From: Bacteroidaceae bacterium
Lineage (GTDB): Bacteria > Bacteroidota > Bacteroidia > Bacteroidales > Bacteroidaceae
Direction of reading: 5' to 3'
Length of the DNA: 64,000 bases
NCBI GenBank assembly: GCA_017938245.1
Contig: JAGBBX010000049.1
Location: forward strand, 1 to 64,000
Below are positions 54,386-63,547 of the stretch, piece by piece (the first letter of the stretch is position 1; each line of letters starts with the position of its first letter). Under the pieces are notes generated by a model. The model was not told where the DNA came from, did no database searches, and worked only from the letters and a program-made list of their open reading frames with translations. A program made the position numbers and the translations under genes.

Positions 54386-55663
54386 ATGAAAAAAATCTTC
54401 AATTTGGCTATTTTAACTGTATTGCTTTTGCAATTTGCACAGCCGGTAAAAGCGCAACGCTGGGCACGTATCTATGATTCGCCCGTCACAGTCTACAATT
54501 TCACCGAGACGGTAAATACTGCGCCCGAGATTGTGAATATCTTCTATAATACTCAGGGAGAACATTTCAGAGACCCTCTTGCGCCGCGTTTTATTCTTAC
54601 CGACCGCGAGGGTCGGTGGGGATTAGGTATTGGTGGTTATCTGATGGGACGTGCCGAGGTCGACTTTGATAAGGTGTTGGATAATGTAGACTTCCTACCC
54701 TCGCAGATACAGCGCGGTTCGGGACCATCGAGCCAATATCAAATGGATATTACTACCTCGACTTTGTTCTTGAAATTGGTCGGTCGCAGTCGTATGCTTG
54801 GAGATTTTCAGCTCTTTACATCGGCCGATTGGCGCGGTGACGGAAAAACGTTACGCCTGCTTAATGCCTATATGCGTACCAAGCACGTGACATTGGGATA
54901 TACAACGGGAAATTTTATGGACCTCGCAGCCTATCCGGCTACGGTGGATAATGCAGGCCCCTGCGGTATGACATTCTATCGTACAACACAGCTGGCACTT
55001 AATTTTAATCTTTTCAGAGGTATGACGATGGGTATTGCAGTGGAGTCGCCCAATGTTTCTGCTGCTGATGATGAGTTTACAAACGTGGGAGCACAGACTT
55101 TCCCTAATATCCCAATCTATCTTAAATATAAACTATATGACGACGCTCACATACGCGTAGGTGGTATCCTGCGCGATATGTCCTACCGCAATCTTGTATC
55201 GGGTGGCAAGAGTCAGAAGATTGCTTGGGGAGCACAGGCAAGTACTCTTATGACATTCGGTAATTTTCAGGTAAGCGGACAATATTCTATTGGCGAGGGA
55301 ATAGGCTCTCTTGTGAATAATATTTCTAATGTGGGTGTAGACCTTGTTCCCGTCCCCGATAATAACGGTCAGATGATGTTGTTGCTCTCCAATGCCTGGT
55401 TTGCCTCTTTGCACTACAATTTCTCGAACAGTACATTTGTCTCGGCTACATACAGCCAGACTAACCTCTATTCGCGTCGCGGATATGCAGGCAATAATCC
55501 CGATATGTATAAGCGTGGGCAGTACCTTGCCGTGAATATGTTTACGATGGCAAGCGATAATCTCCAGCTGGGTCTTGAGTATCTGCACGGGTGGCGTGTC
55601 GATTTTGACGAACATACATATAATGCTAATCGTATAAATGTTTCTGCAAGATACAATTTCTGA
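54386..55663 (+). CDS. DcaP-like outer membrane porin
   Basis: The 425-residue protein starts with a signal peptide (MKKIFNLAILTVLLLQFAQP, cut near AQR). The rest is a beta-barrel with many alternating strands and a C-terminal Phe (ARYNF), the outer-membrane sorting signal. It resembles the trimeric DcaP porin family: an N-terminal coiled region, then a barrel with GGYLMGRAEVDFDKV, ADWRGDGKTLRLLNAYM and a Pro-rich loop. DcaP porins pass anionic small molecules. The substrate is unknown; the divergent AraC regulator suggests induction by an uptake substrate. Confidence 0.75.
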   Translation: MKKIFNLAILTVLLLQFAQPVKAQRWARIYDSPVTVYNFTETVNTAPEIVNIFYNTQGEHFRDPLAPRFILTDREGRWGLGIGGYLMGRAEVDFDKVLDNVDFLPSQIQRGSGPSSQYQMDITTSTLFLKLVGRSRMLGDFQLFTSADWRGDGKTLRLLNAYMRTKHVTLGYTTGNFMDLAAYPATVDNAGPCGMTFYRTTQLALNFNLFRGMTMGIAVESPNVSAADDEFTNVGAQTFPNIPIYLKYKLYDDAHIRVGGILRDMSYRNLVSGGKSQKIAWGAQASTLMTFGNFQVSGQYSIGEGIGSLVNNISNVGVDLVPVPDNNGQMMLLLSNAWFASLHYNFSNSTFVSATYSQTNLYSRRGYAGNNPDMYKRGQYLAVNMFTMASDNLQLGLEYLHGWRVDFDEHTYNANRINVSARYNF

Positions 55664-55684
55664 TTTTTTGTCATTTAGTTTGTG

Positions 55685-55710
55685 GGGCTGTATCACTCTT
55701 GGTACAGCCT
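55685..55710 (+). terminator. Hairpin after the porin gene
   Basis: An 8-bp stem (gggctgta / tacagcct, one G-U) lies 20 bp after the stop, followed by a T-poor tract. Weak but well placed. Confidence 0.5.
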
Positions 55711-55783
55711 CATTCTGTTATCCTTAGAAACTTCTAACAACTATATTGTATTTGCGTTGTAGAAAAAAACAGTTACAAGTGTA

Positions 55784-55813
55784 TTGCAATTTAATACTTT
55801 TTTATATATTTGC
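55784..55813 (+). promoter_or_regulatory. Promoter of the phosphate transporter gene
   Basis: TTG (55784-55786), 18 bp, TATATTTGC (55805-55813): a full match to the consensus. Start codon 93 bp downstream. Confidence 0.65.
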
Positions 55814-55906
55814 GCTAACGTGCGAATATGTGCTGCTGACGTTGGTAGATATTCAAGTTTGTTTGTGAATTAAATAAACACAAAATATAACTAATTATTT
55901 TAGATT

Positions 55907-58189
55907 ATGGACTTTGACATTTCGTATCTGTTAATTGTCGCCTTTATGTTTATGCTGGCGATAATCGACTTGACGGTTGGAGTGAGTAATGATGCTGTTA
56001 ACTTTCTGAGTTCGGCTGTCGGTAGTAGGGCTGCTAAATTGCGTACAGTACTTATTGTGGCATCTATCGGCGTATTTGTAGGAGCTGCTTTCAGTAGCGG
56101 TATGATGGATATTGCCCGACACGGAATTTTCCAACCACAGTATTTCTATTTCAGCGAGGTAATGTGTATCTTCCTTGCAGTGGTGATAAGCGACGTTTTT
56201 TTGCTCGACCTCTTTAACTCTTTAGGATTGCCGACATCTACAACGGTGTCTATGGTTTTCGAGCTTTTGGGAGCGGCGTTCATAATCTCAATCATTAAAA
56301 TGTCTACCGACACTATGCCCGAGATTCCCGATGAAGGTATTCTTGCTCTGCTAAACACCGAGAAGGCATTGACAATGATTATCTCTATCTTCCTCTCGGT
56401 GGCAATAGCGTTTGTTTTTGGTCTTATCGTACAGTGGATTTCACGTCTTATTTTCACTTTCCATTTCCGTCGTAATTTGGCGGCTAAGATAGGTATTTTC
56501 GGTGGTATTGCGGTAACTGCTATCCTTTATTTTATGCTTATGAAGGGCCTTAAAGGCAGTACATTGGTACCTGCTGATGTAAAAGAGTTTATCGACAATA
56601 ATACTTTGATGCTCATTGGTGCCTCTTTTGTCTTCTTTACAGTACTGATGCAAATACTTCATTGGTTAAAGGTGAATGTGCTTAAGATTGTTGTACTTAT
56701 CGGAACATTCTCTTTGGCATTGGCTTTTGCCGGTAACGACCTGGTGAACTTTATCGGTGTAACATTGGCGGGCTTATCTTCTTTTATGGACTTTACCGAG
56801 AATGCTACCGGTGTTGCTGCCGACCAATATGTAATGACATCACTTACCGAATCGGCCAAGACGCCTGTATACTACCTTATAGGAGCAGGTGCGATAATGG
56901 TATTTGCTCTTTGTACAAGCAAGAAAGCCAAGAAAGTGCTCCAGACATCTATAAATCTCACAAGCCAGAAGAATGATGAGAACGATATGTTCGGCTCTTC
57001 ACCTTTGGCACGTAATATTGTGCGTGTTACAACAAATATGGTAACTGCAATCTCGCGTAAGACCCCCGAAAATGTTAAGGCTTGGGTGAATAAGCGTTTT
57101 GCGCCGCTTGAGGAACGCGAGGATGTGGCATTCGATCTTGTTCGTGCATCGGTTAATCTGGTGCTTGCCGGTCTGCTCATTGCGTTGGGTACATCATTGA
57201 AACTTCCTCTCTCTACCACTTACGTTACATTTATGGTGGGTATGGGTTCTTCACTTGCCGACCGTGCTTGGGGACGCGAGAGTGCTGTGTATCGTGTAAC
57301 CGGTGTTGTATCGGTAATAGGTGGATGGTTTATTACTGCGGGTGCAGCGTTTATTCTTGCGGCGTTGGTTGCTACCATTATGTACTTTGGTGGCATTGTG
57401 GCAATGTATATAATGATTGCTGTTGTAATCTATCTGCTTATCCAGAGTCACATCAACTATAATAAGAAGCAGAGCGCCGAAAAACAGGATACTAAGATGG
57501 AGGTTATTATGTCATCCGATAATCCCGAGGAGGTTTGGGATTTGCTTAAGCAGCACTCTGCCGAGACTCTCTCAAAGACTCTGACATTCTCGGCTGAAAC
57601 TTATAAACTGATGTTCGATGCTTTTGCCAAAGACGACCATCGCCCGCTGCGTAGCTCGCTCATTAAGATAGATGATGAAAAGAATCTAATGAAGAAGATG
57701 CGCCGTTTCGAGACTCGCGGAATGCAGCGTATAGATAAGTCTATTGTATTTGAGCGCAGTACTTGGTATCATCTGTGTACAAACAGCTGTCAGCAGATGT
57801 TGAATACTCTTACACGCATTGGTAAACCGATGAAAGAGCACGCCGAGAATAGCTTCAGCCCTCTTTCTAAGGAGTATATCGAGGAGTTTACACCATATTG
57901 TATGGATGTTTACAAGGTGCTAGCAGATATTAATAATATAATCGCCACAGGTGATTACTCGGGTGCCGATGAGGTTTCCGACCGAGGTAAGAATCTTAAG
58001 CACGCACTTGCCAACCTGCGTAAGACTCAGACAATGCGTCTGCATCAGAGTCCCGGCAGCTTGCGTATGGATTTTGTTTATCTGAATCTTATCCAGGAGT
58101 CGCACGAGTTGCTTAGTGAGGTGCGTAACCTCTTGCGTGGAGGACAGAAGTTCTTCTCGGAGGTTAGCGCCCCCAAGACTATTGAATAA
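55907..58189 (+). CDS. Inorganic phosphate transporter (PiT family) with PhoU-like tail
   Basis: The 760-residue protein has the two PiT halves, each with the signature of this family: GVSNDAVNFLSSAVGSRAA (about 24-43) and FAGNDLVNFIGVTLAGLSSF (about 280-300). LPTSTTVSMVFELLG and LPLSTTYVTFMVGMGSSLAD are the matching motifs in each half. Helices number 10-12. The last about 190 residues form a soluble helical PhoU-like (DUF47) domain, so one polypeptide holds the transporter and its probable regulator. It imports phosphate coupled to a cation gradient. The phosphate role is firm; PhoU-like function of the tail is inferred. Confidence 0.9.
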   Translation: MDFDISYLLIVAFMFMLAIIDLTVGVSNDAVNFLSSAVGSRAAKLRTVLIVASIGVFVGAAFSSGMMDIARHGIFQPQYFYFSEVMCIFLAVVISDVFLLDLFNSLGLPTSTTVSMVFELLGAAFIISIIKMSTDTMPEIPDEGILALLNTEKALTMIISIFLSVAIAFVFGLIVQWISRLIFTFHFRRNLAAKIGIFGGIAVTAILYFMLMKGLKGSTLVPADVKEFIDNNTLMLIGASFVFFTVLMQILHWLKVNVLKIVVLIGTFSLALAFAGNDLVNFIGVTLAGLSSFMDFTENATGVAADQYVMTSLTESAKTPVYYLIGAGAIMVFALCTSKKAKKVLQTSINLTSQKNDENDMFGSSPLARNIVRVTTNMVTAISRKTPENVKAWVNKRFAPLEEREDVAFDLVRASVNLVLAGLLIALGTSLKLPLSTTYVTFMVGMGSSLADRAWGRESAVYRVTGVVSVIGGWFITAGAAFILAALVATIMYFGGIVAMYIMIAVVIYLLIQSHINYNKKQSAEKQDTKMEVIMSSDNPEEVWDLLKQHSAETLSKTLTFSAETYKLMFDAFAKDDHRPLRSSLIKIDDEKNLMKKMRRFETRGMQRIDKSIVFERSTWYHLCTNSCQQMLNTLTRIGKPMKEHAENSFSPLSKEYIEEFTPYCMDVYKVLADINNIIATGDYSGADEVSDRGKNLKHALANLRKTQTMRLHQSPGSLRMDFVYLNLIQESHELLSEVRNLLRGGQKFFSEVSAPKTIE

Positions 58190-58199
58190 TCTAAATTTT

Positions 58200-58224
58200 C
58201 TCCCTCGCTTTTATGGCGGGGGAG
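58200..58224 (+). terminator. Hairpin after the phosphate transporter gene
   Basis: A 9-bp stem with one wobble (ctccctcgc / gcgggggag) around a TTTATG-like loop lies between the stop and the nfo gene. No strong T-run follows, so part of the transcription may reach nfo. Confidence 0.6.
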
Positions 58225-58260
58225 AGTTGTAATAATTAAACCTTAAAATGTAAATAGAGT

Positions 58261-59100
58261 ATGAAAAAACATATAGGAGCGCACGTATCGGCGAGTGGAG
58301 GAGTAGAGAATGCTCCGCTGAATGCCACGAAAATTGGAGCCGATGCTTTTGCACTTTTTACAAAGAATCAGCGTCAGTGGGTATCGGCACCACTTGCAGC
58401 GAAGAGTATCGAACAGTTTAAGCAGCGATGTGACGATGGTGGGTTCGATGCACGTTACATTCTGCCGCACGATAGCTATCTCATAAATCTGGGTAATCCC
58501 GATGAGGAGGCTCAGCAAAAGTCGCGTGCAGCATTCATCGACGAAATGAAGCGCTGCGAGCAACTTGGTCTTAAACTGCTTAATTTTCATCCGGGAAGCC
58601 ATCTGAATAAGATTTCCATAGAGGAGTGCCTCGACAAGATAGCCGCTAATATAAACCTCGCGCTCTCGATGACAAACGGTGTTACAGCTGTAATTGAGAA
58701 TACTGCAGGACAGGGTAGTAATCTTGGTAACCGTTTCGAGGAGATACGTTACATTATCGACCGTGTCGAGGATAAGAGCCGTGTGGGTTACTGCATCGAT
58801 ACTTGTCATACCTACTCGGCGGGATACGATATTGTGGGCGACTACGAAGGGGTATTTACAAAACTTGATGAGATAGTAGGCCTGGAATATCTGCGTGGTA
58901 TACACCTCAATGATACAAAGAAAACGTTAGGTTCGCGTGTCGACCGTCACGAAAGCATAGGATTAGGACTGTTGGGTGAGGATTTCTTCAAGCGTTTTAT
59001 GAGGGATAGCCGTTTCGATAATGTTCCAATTATTCTGGAAACACCCGATGAGAGCCGTTGGGCCGAGGAGATTGCACTTCTAAGAAGTTACGAGGAGTAA
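58261..59100 (+). CDS. nfo: Deoxyribonuclease IV (endonuclease IV)
   Basis: The 279-residue TIM-barrel enzyme shows the family ligands: GAHVSASGG at the N terminus, [45 protein letters not shown], and a final LETPDES. These are the trinuclear zinc ligands of Nfo. It cleaves AP sites and 3' damaged ends in base excision repair. Length 279 matches the family. It follows the transporter after 72 bp. Confidence 0.97.
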   Translation: MKKHIGAHVSASGGVENAPLNATKIGADAFALFTKNQRQWVSAPLAAKSIEQFKQRCDDGGFDARYILPHDSYLINLGNPDEEAQQKSRAAFIDEMKRCEQLGLKLLNFHPGSHLNKISIEECLDKIAANINLALSMTNGVTAVIENTAGQGSNLGNRFEEIRYIIDRVEDKSRVGYCIDTCHTYSAGYDIVGDYEGVFTKLDEIVGLEYLRGIHLNDTKKTLGSRVDRHESIGLGLLGEDFFKRFMRDSRFDNVPIILETPDESRWAEEIALLRSYEE

Positions 59101-59129
59101 ATACGTCTCTTATGGATATTTTTATAGAA

Positions 59130-59160
59130 GCAGTGTAAGCGTCTAAAACGCTTACACTGC
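59130..59160 (+). terminator. Terminator of nfo
   Basis: Perfect 13-bp stem (gcagtgtaagcgt and its complement) around a CTAAA loop. No T-run, but strong. Confidence 0.75.
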
Positions 59161-59385
59161 ATCTATCTTATAGCTTTGGCAAATGTTAATTTTGAATTTT
59201 TAACAATTTTGTAAATTATTGGAAACTAATAAAATAGGTCTGTTATATTGTCTTTTGTATATACTCAATAGCATTTTAAACTTTCCTTTTTTTTGATTAA
59301 ATTTACATAGGAAATGGCTGTTGGAGGGGTAAGATTGGTTCTTGATTTCCAACGCAGCCCGGTATTTATAATCAATAAAAGTAAT

Positions 59386-59694
59386 ATGAATAAAATTTAT
59401 CAGGAGCCTATAAATAAGGCTGAGTCACTTATCGTTGGTGTGAAGAAATGTGCCGATTCTCTTGCAAAGAAAGGTATTGTCATTAATGTGGATGCACTAA
59501 GCAATGCTTGTCGTGTTCTTGAGGATGCAGGTGCAGCGCAGGATGCTGCCGAGGTTAAACTTAAAGAGGCACGCGAAACTGCTCATCGCTGTCTCGATGA
59601 ACTTAAGGAGATTTTCAATGCCTCTAAAGCTCCCATCAAGCAAAATTACTCTCCCGAGGCCTGGGCGTCGTTTGGTATTACCGACAAAAAATAA
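59386..59694 (+). CDS. Small helical protein of unknown function
   Basis: The 102-residue protein is predicted to be mostly helical and soluble (AACRVLEDAGAAQDAAE-like amphipathic segment, then HRCLDELKEIF). I do not recognise a family. I prefer the ATG at 59386; the frame runs back to 59314 but without protein-like character. It is bordered by perfect palindromes at 59130-59160 and 59787-59820 and therefore forms its own transcription unit. Confidence 0.7.
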   Translation: MNKIYQEPINKAESLIVGVKKCADSLAKKGIVINVDALSNACRVLEDAGAAQDAAEVKLKEARETAHRCLDELKEIFNASKAPIKQNYSPEAWASFGITDKK

Positions 59695-59786
59695 TTGCTT
59701 GTTTATAGAAAAAAGATAACTCCCTTACAATGTTCGGTCTCCTAAGCGCTATGAATAATTAAGTAAAAGCGCAGTTATTAGTATGA

Positions 59787-59820
59787 AAAAAGCAGAATAT
59801 GCGCGCATATTCTGCTTTTT
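59787..59820. terminator. Perfect palindrome after the small protein gene, bidirectional
   Basis: A perfect self-complementary 26-mer core (59791-59816) is flanked by five A at the left and four T at the right. It ends 1 bp from the stop of the convergent BspA-like gene and serves both genes. Confidence 0.85.
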
Positions 59821-59821
59821 C

Positions 59822-60985
59822 TTATCTCTTTTCCATTATCAGGAGTTCTTTCCAGACTGGTTTAAATTGAAATTGGTCTATAGTACCTCGTGCAACATAA
59901 ATCTTAGCCGGTTTTTGTGGCAGTGCACCGTCGGGGGCAATATGAAATGCTTTGTTACCAAGTATCTCTATCTCTTTTATAGCGCCACATACTCCAAGGG
60001 CCAGCGACTCAATGCTTTTTATGCTTTTAGGTAGTGTTATTTTGCTTAGTGAGATACAGCCTGCAAAAGCACCCTCGCCAATCATTTCAAGACCTTCGTT
60101 TAACGATACGTTGGTAAGTGAGGTGCATCCCTCAAATGCCCAGCTATCTATTCTCTTTACACTCTTGGGTAGTTTAATCTCTTTGAGAGAACTGCAACGG
60201 TTGAATATATCCATAGGAAGAGATTTTATTCCATCGGGCAGTGTAACTGTCTCGAGGCTCTCGCACATTGCAAAAAGACCATTAGCAAGGCTGTCGAGCG
60301 AGGCGGGAAGCTCAATTTCCTTTAGCGATAGGCAGTTGCTGAAGGCTTCGGGGCCTATATTCTCGATGCAGTTAGGTAGTTCAACCCTTTCTATTGAGGC
60401 GCAGCCGAAGAATGTTCCCTCTGGGAGTTTCTTGATATTCCTTCCCAATGATATGTTATTTAGCGATACGCAGTTTCTGAAGCAGTAGTCGCCTATGCTC
60501 TTGGTGCTTTCGGGTAGGGTAATGTCGGTAATTCTTTTGCAGCGCGAGAATGCCTCTTCGCCTAAAGAGGCTGTTCCATCGGGAATGTTAATCTCTACGA
60601 CTTTATCGCAACCCGAAAAAGATTTTGTTCCTATAGACTTTATTCCATCGGGTAGTGAGATTCTGTTTAATTGCCGTTGCTGGTAGAGGGCATAATCATC
60701 TATCGAGGTTACACGATACTCTTTGTCGTTGGCACTAACTGTAGTGGGGATTATCAGCTCTCCTTTATGAAAATATCTCGTTGGCGAGTTGTAGTTCTTT
60801 CCATTGCTGTTATCCCACGTCAGTGCAACCTCGCTCTCGCCGATAATCTTGAAGTGCAGTGTTGTTGTGTCGTTGAAAGTTGCTGTTATTCGTTCTCCAT
60901 TTATGGTTACGTCAGTTTGTGACGGGTTTTTTGTTCCGCAGGATGCAATTATTGCCGCCGTAAGTGCTATTAAAATTTTGCGCAT
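59822..60985 (-). CDS. BspA-like leucine-rich-repeat lipoprotein
   Basis: The 387-residue protein has a lipoprotein signal with Cys16 (AIIASCGTK). About ten LRR_5 (BspA-type) repeats of about 23 residues follow from about residue 100 to 365: examples are IKSIGTKSFSGCDKVVEINI and TKSIGDYCFRNCVSLNNISL. It is probably surface- or outer-membrane-displayed. BspA proteins in oral Bacteroidales bind fibronectin and other host proteins, but intestinal relatives are uncharacterised. Convergent with the small protein gene, sharing its terminator. Confidence 0.85.
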   Translation of the reverse strand: MRKILIALTAAIIASCGTKNPSQTDVTINGERITATFNDTTTLHFKIIGESEVALTWDNSNGKNYNSPTRYFHKGELIIPTTVSANDKEYRVTSIDDYALYQQRQLNRISLPDGIKSIGTKSFSGCDKVVEINIPDGTASLGEEAFSRCKRITDITLPESTKSIGDYCFRNCVSLNNISLGRNIKKLPEGTFFGCASIERVELPNCIENIGPEAFSNCLSLKEIELPASLDSLANGLFAMCESLETVTLPDGIKSLPMDIFNRCSSLKEIKLPKSVKRIDSWAFEGCTSLTNVSLNEGLEMIGEGAFAGCISLSKITLPKSIKSIESLALGVCGAIKEIEILGNKAFHIAPDGALPQKPAKIYVARGTIDQFQFKPVWKELLIMEKR

Positions 60986-61142
60986 TGTCTTTCTCTTTTT
61001 TTTCTTGTGTGCGAAGATAGTTCAAACAGCGCTTATAAACAATAATAATGAAAATCTTTCTCTATAGTTCAACCTTTCCCTGGTGCACATAATGTTATTT
61101 ATCCTTCAAAAACTAGTAAAAATTCTTTGATAACTAAAAAAT

Positions 61143-61261
61143 ATCGTTATTGAACGAAAAATAATCATTCAAATGTTTGCTTTTTTAAAAATTAATACTT
61201 TCCTTTGCGCAGAAACTAATTCTTTTAGTTAAGGGAAAAGAGAAAATAGTTCAATAACGAT
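61143..61261. promoter_or_regulatory. Inverted repeat flanking the BlaI-like promoter
   Basis: The 13-bp sequence atcgttattgaac (61143-61155) recurs in inverted form as gttcaataacgat (61249-61261), 93 bp apart, on both sides of a promoter-like region with ttaatactttcctttgcgc (61191-61210). These are good candidates for operator half-sites of the BlaI-like repressor encoded directly downstream. Confidence 0.55.
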
Positions 61262-61282
61262 TTATTAGAAACCTATTATATT

Positions 61283-61639
61283 ATGAAAAGTCTGACTAAT
61301 CGTGAAGAGGAGATAATGAAAATCTTTTGGGAGCGTGGGCCTCAGTTTGTTAGGGAGATGCTCCAGTATTTCGACGAGCCTAAACCTCATTTTAATACAG
61401 TGTCTACCATTGTGCGTGGACTCGAAGAGAAAGGGTTTGTTTCGCATAAATCCTACGGGCCTACGTACCGGTATTTTGCAGCAATAAGTGAGGAGGAGTA
61501 TGGCTGTCGCAGTATAAAGAGCGTTGTGGGACGATACTTTAAAAATTCTTATCTCAGTGCTGTGTCGTCGCTTGTCGAAGATGAGAAAATCTCGCTTGAC
61601 GAATTGCGCGAACTTATCGAGAAGGTTAAAAAACAGTAG
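61283..61639 (+). CDS. BlaI/MecI/CopY-family repressor
   Basis: The 118-residue protein has the winged-helix domain of BlaI/MecI: LTNREEEIMKIFWERGPQFV and FNTVSTIVRGLEEKGFVSHK, and a short C-terminal dimerisation helix. It represses its own operon until the membrane sensor-peptidase encoded downstream triggers its cleavage. The classical beta-lactam role is not implied, because no beta-lactamase gene is adjacent. 29 bp separate it from the sensor. Confidence 0.9.
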   Translation: MKSLTNREEEIMKIFWERGPQFVREMLQYFDEPKPHFNTVSTIVRGLEEKGFVSHKSYGPTYRYFAAISEEEYGCRSIKSVVGRYFKNSYLSAVSSLVEDEKISLDELRELIEKVKKQ

Positions 61640-61668
61640 TAACTATTATATAGCGGTAGGTTATCATT

Positions 61669-63444
61669 ATGGCTGCAATTCTTATATACCTTATTAAATG
61701 GGCAATATTGCTTGCGTCGGGAGTGGCGCTGTTTATGCTGCTTATGAGAGGTGAGACATTTCATCGTTTCAACCGTTGGCTATTGCTTGCTATTGCAGCA
61801 TTTTCAATGGTATTGCCTGCTGTGAATTTCTCTATCGATTCTCCAATGGCTCGTTTCTCGTCTGTTATTGAGCAGCTTGTCGTGGGTGACACAGATGGAA
61901 ATGTCGAGGTATCAATAGTAGTAGAGGAACCATTGGCGCAAATGCTTGTTGCGGATAATGTTCCCGAGGATGGAGTAACGCTGTGGCAGCATATAACTTC
62001 ATTGGACACATTGGAGTGGGTGCTTGTAGTCTATGCTGTTGTGGCTCTTCTGCTTGTTGTGCGTCTGCTATATATGTATGTTCGAATTGTGGCTATTCTG
62101 CGCAGTGGAGTGAGCGGGGATATATCTCTGTATGGTGTCAATAGTAGTGCACGTCTTACTGTGCATAATGCCGATTATAAACCTTTCAGTTGGTTTTGTT
62201 GGATGTCAATCTCACGTACCGACCTCGAAGAATGTGGTCGTGAAATACTCACTCACGAGGCTGCTCACGTACAGTGTGGTCACTCTTACGATATTCTTTT
62301 TGCTGACCTTATAATTATTCTTCAGTGGTTCAATCCAATGGCCTGGATTATGAAGAGTCTGCTTAAGGATATTCACGAATATGAAGCCGATAGCGCGGTG
62401 TTGACTGCCGGCGTCGATGCCAAAAGCTATCAGCTGCTTATAATAAAAAAAGCCGTTGGCGCAAGGCTCTACTCAATTGCCAACAGCTTTAATCACAGTT
62501 TAACCAAAAAACGTATCACTATGATGTACAAAGAAAAATCAAGTTTGTGGCGCTGTACAAAAGCATTGTACATTGTGCCGTTGGCGGTTCTTGCCGCCTG
62601 CAGTTTCTCGTCGCCCAAAAGCGAAACCGAGGACAAAGGTAATGAAAAAATTGTAAACACTGCTACCGATGGCGAAATAAGTAACCTTGATGTGCAGGTT
62701 TCAAGAGACGGGCGTGAAGTTGTCGAGGTGTTAAATGTTAGGAAATACCCTGAGGTTGCTGCCGAGTATCCCGGTGGAACACCCGCATTGATGAGATTTC
62801 TGTCAACGAAAGTAAAGTACCCCAAGGAGGCCGAGAAAAGAGGCGAACAGGGTAAGGCGTATGTGAAATTTGTGGTAAAGAGTGATGGTAATGTCGATTA
62901 TGTTCAAATAGCCAAGACTTCAGGCTCTAAGGTGCTCGACGATGAGGCTGTACGTGTGGTAAAATCGATGCCTCGCTGGACGCCTGCCAAGCAGGATGGT
63001 GAGAATGTAAATTCGGAGCTTACCTTACCCGTCGCCTTTAAATTAGGCGGTGTACCAACGGTTGCAGTCGATGCTCCCGAGGGTAAAAATGAGGTTGTCG
63101 ATGTAAAGATTACTGCGGTTGATGAAGAAATTTATCAGGTTGTGGAGCAGATGCCCGAGTTTAAGGGTGGTATGCAGGCGCTTATGAAGTATTTGACAAG
63201 CAATATCAACTACCCTCAGGAGGCGAAAGATAAGAATATTCAAGGAAGGTCTTTGATTGGTTTTGTAGTTGAGAAAGATGGCTCGATAACAGATGTAGAG
63301 GTTATGAGATCCTCGGGTAACGACTTGCTCGACCAGGAGTCAATGCGTGTGGTAAAGTCAATGCCCAAATGGAATCCGGGTAAACAGAGTGGCAGGGCAG
63401 TGCGTACGCGTTTCGTACTACCTGTAATGTTCCGACTGCAATAA
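61669..63444 (+). CDS. BlaR1-like M56 peptidase with two TonB C-terminal domains
   Basis: The 591-residue protein starts with four membrane helices and the M56 zinc protease. HEAAH lies in EILTHEAAHVQCGHS and the third ligand region in HEYEADSAVL. A last helix ends with PLAVLAACSF, a lipobox-like Cys. Then two copies of a TonB C-terminal domain follow, about 365-455 and 497-591; each has the pattern YPxEA, VKSDG or VEKDG, and VVKSMPxWxPxKQxG, and both end in PVxFxL. The BlaI-like gene upstream is the probable cleavage target. The TonB domains suggest that it contacts the outer membrane or peptidoglycan. Confidence 0.85.
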   Translation: MAAILIYLIKWAILLASGVALFMLLMRGETFHRFNRWLLLAIAAFSMVLPAVNFSIDSPMARFSSVIEQLVVGDTDGNVEVSIVVEEPLAQMLVADNVPEDGVTLWQHITSLDTLEWVLVVYAVVALLLVVRLLYMYVRIVAILRSGVSGDISLYGVNSSARLTVHNADYKPFSWFCWMSISRTDLEECGREILTHEAAHVQCGHSYDILFADLIIILQWFNPMAWIMKSLLKDIHEYEADSAVLTAGVDAKSYQLLIIKKAVGARLYSIANSFNHSLTKKRITMMYKEKSSLWRCTKALYIVPLAVLAACSFSSPKSETEDKGNEKIVNTATDGEISNLDVQVSRDGREVVEVLNVRKYPEVAAEYPGGTPALMRFLSTKVKYPKEAEKRGEQGKAYVKFVVKSDGNVDYVQIAKTSGSKVLDDEAVRVVKSMPRWTPAKQDGENVNSELTLPVAFKLGGVPTVAVDAPEGKNEVVDVKITAVDEEIYQVVEQMPEFKGGMQALMKYLTSNINYPQEAKDKNIQGRSLIGFVVEKDGSITDVEVMRSSGNDLLDQESMRVVKSMPKWNPGKQSGRAVRTRFVLPVMFRLQ

Positions 63445-63492
63445 TTCACTATTATAGCAGCAAATAAAGTTTTAGTTATTGTTTTAAAAGAG

Positions 63493-63520
63493 AGCGGCTG
63501 TAGCACGTGCTACAGCCGCT
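63493..63520. terminator. Perfect 28-nt palindrome between convergent genes
   Basis: agcggctgtagcac and its complement form a full palindrome in the 103-bp gap between the BlaR-like gene and the S4 protein gene. It can act as a bidirectional terminator. Confidence 0.8.
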
Positions 63521-63547
63521 TGATATTGTATGAATGTTTGAACGCGT

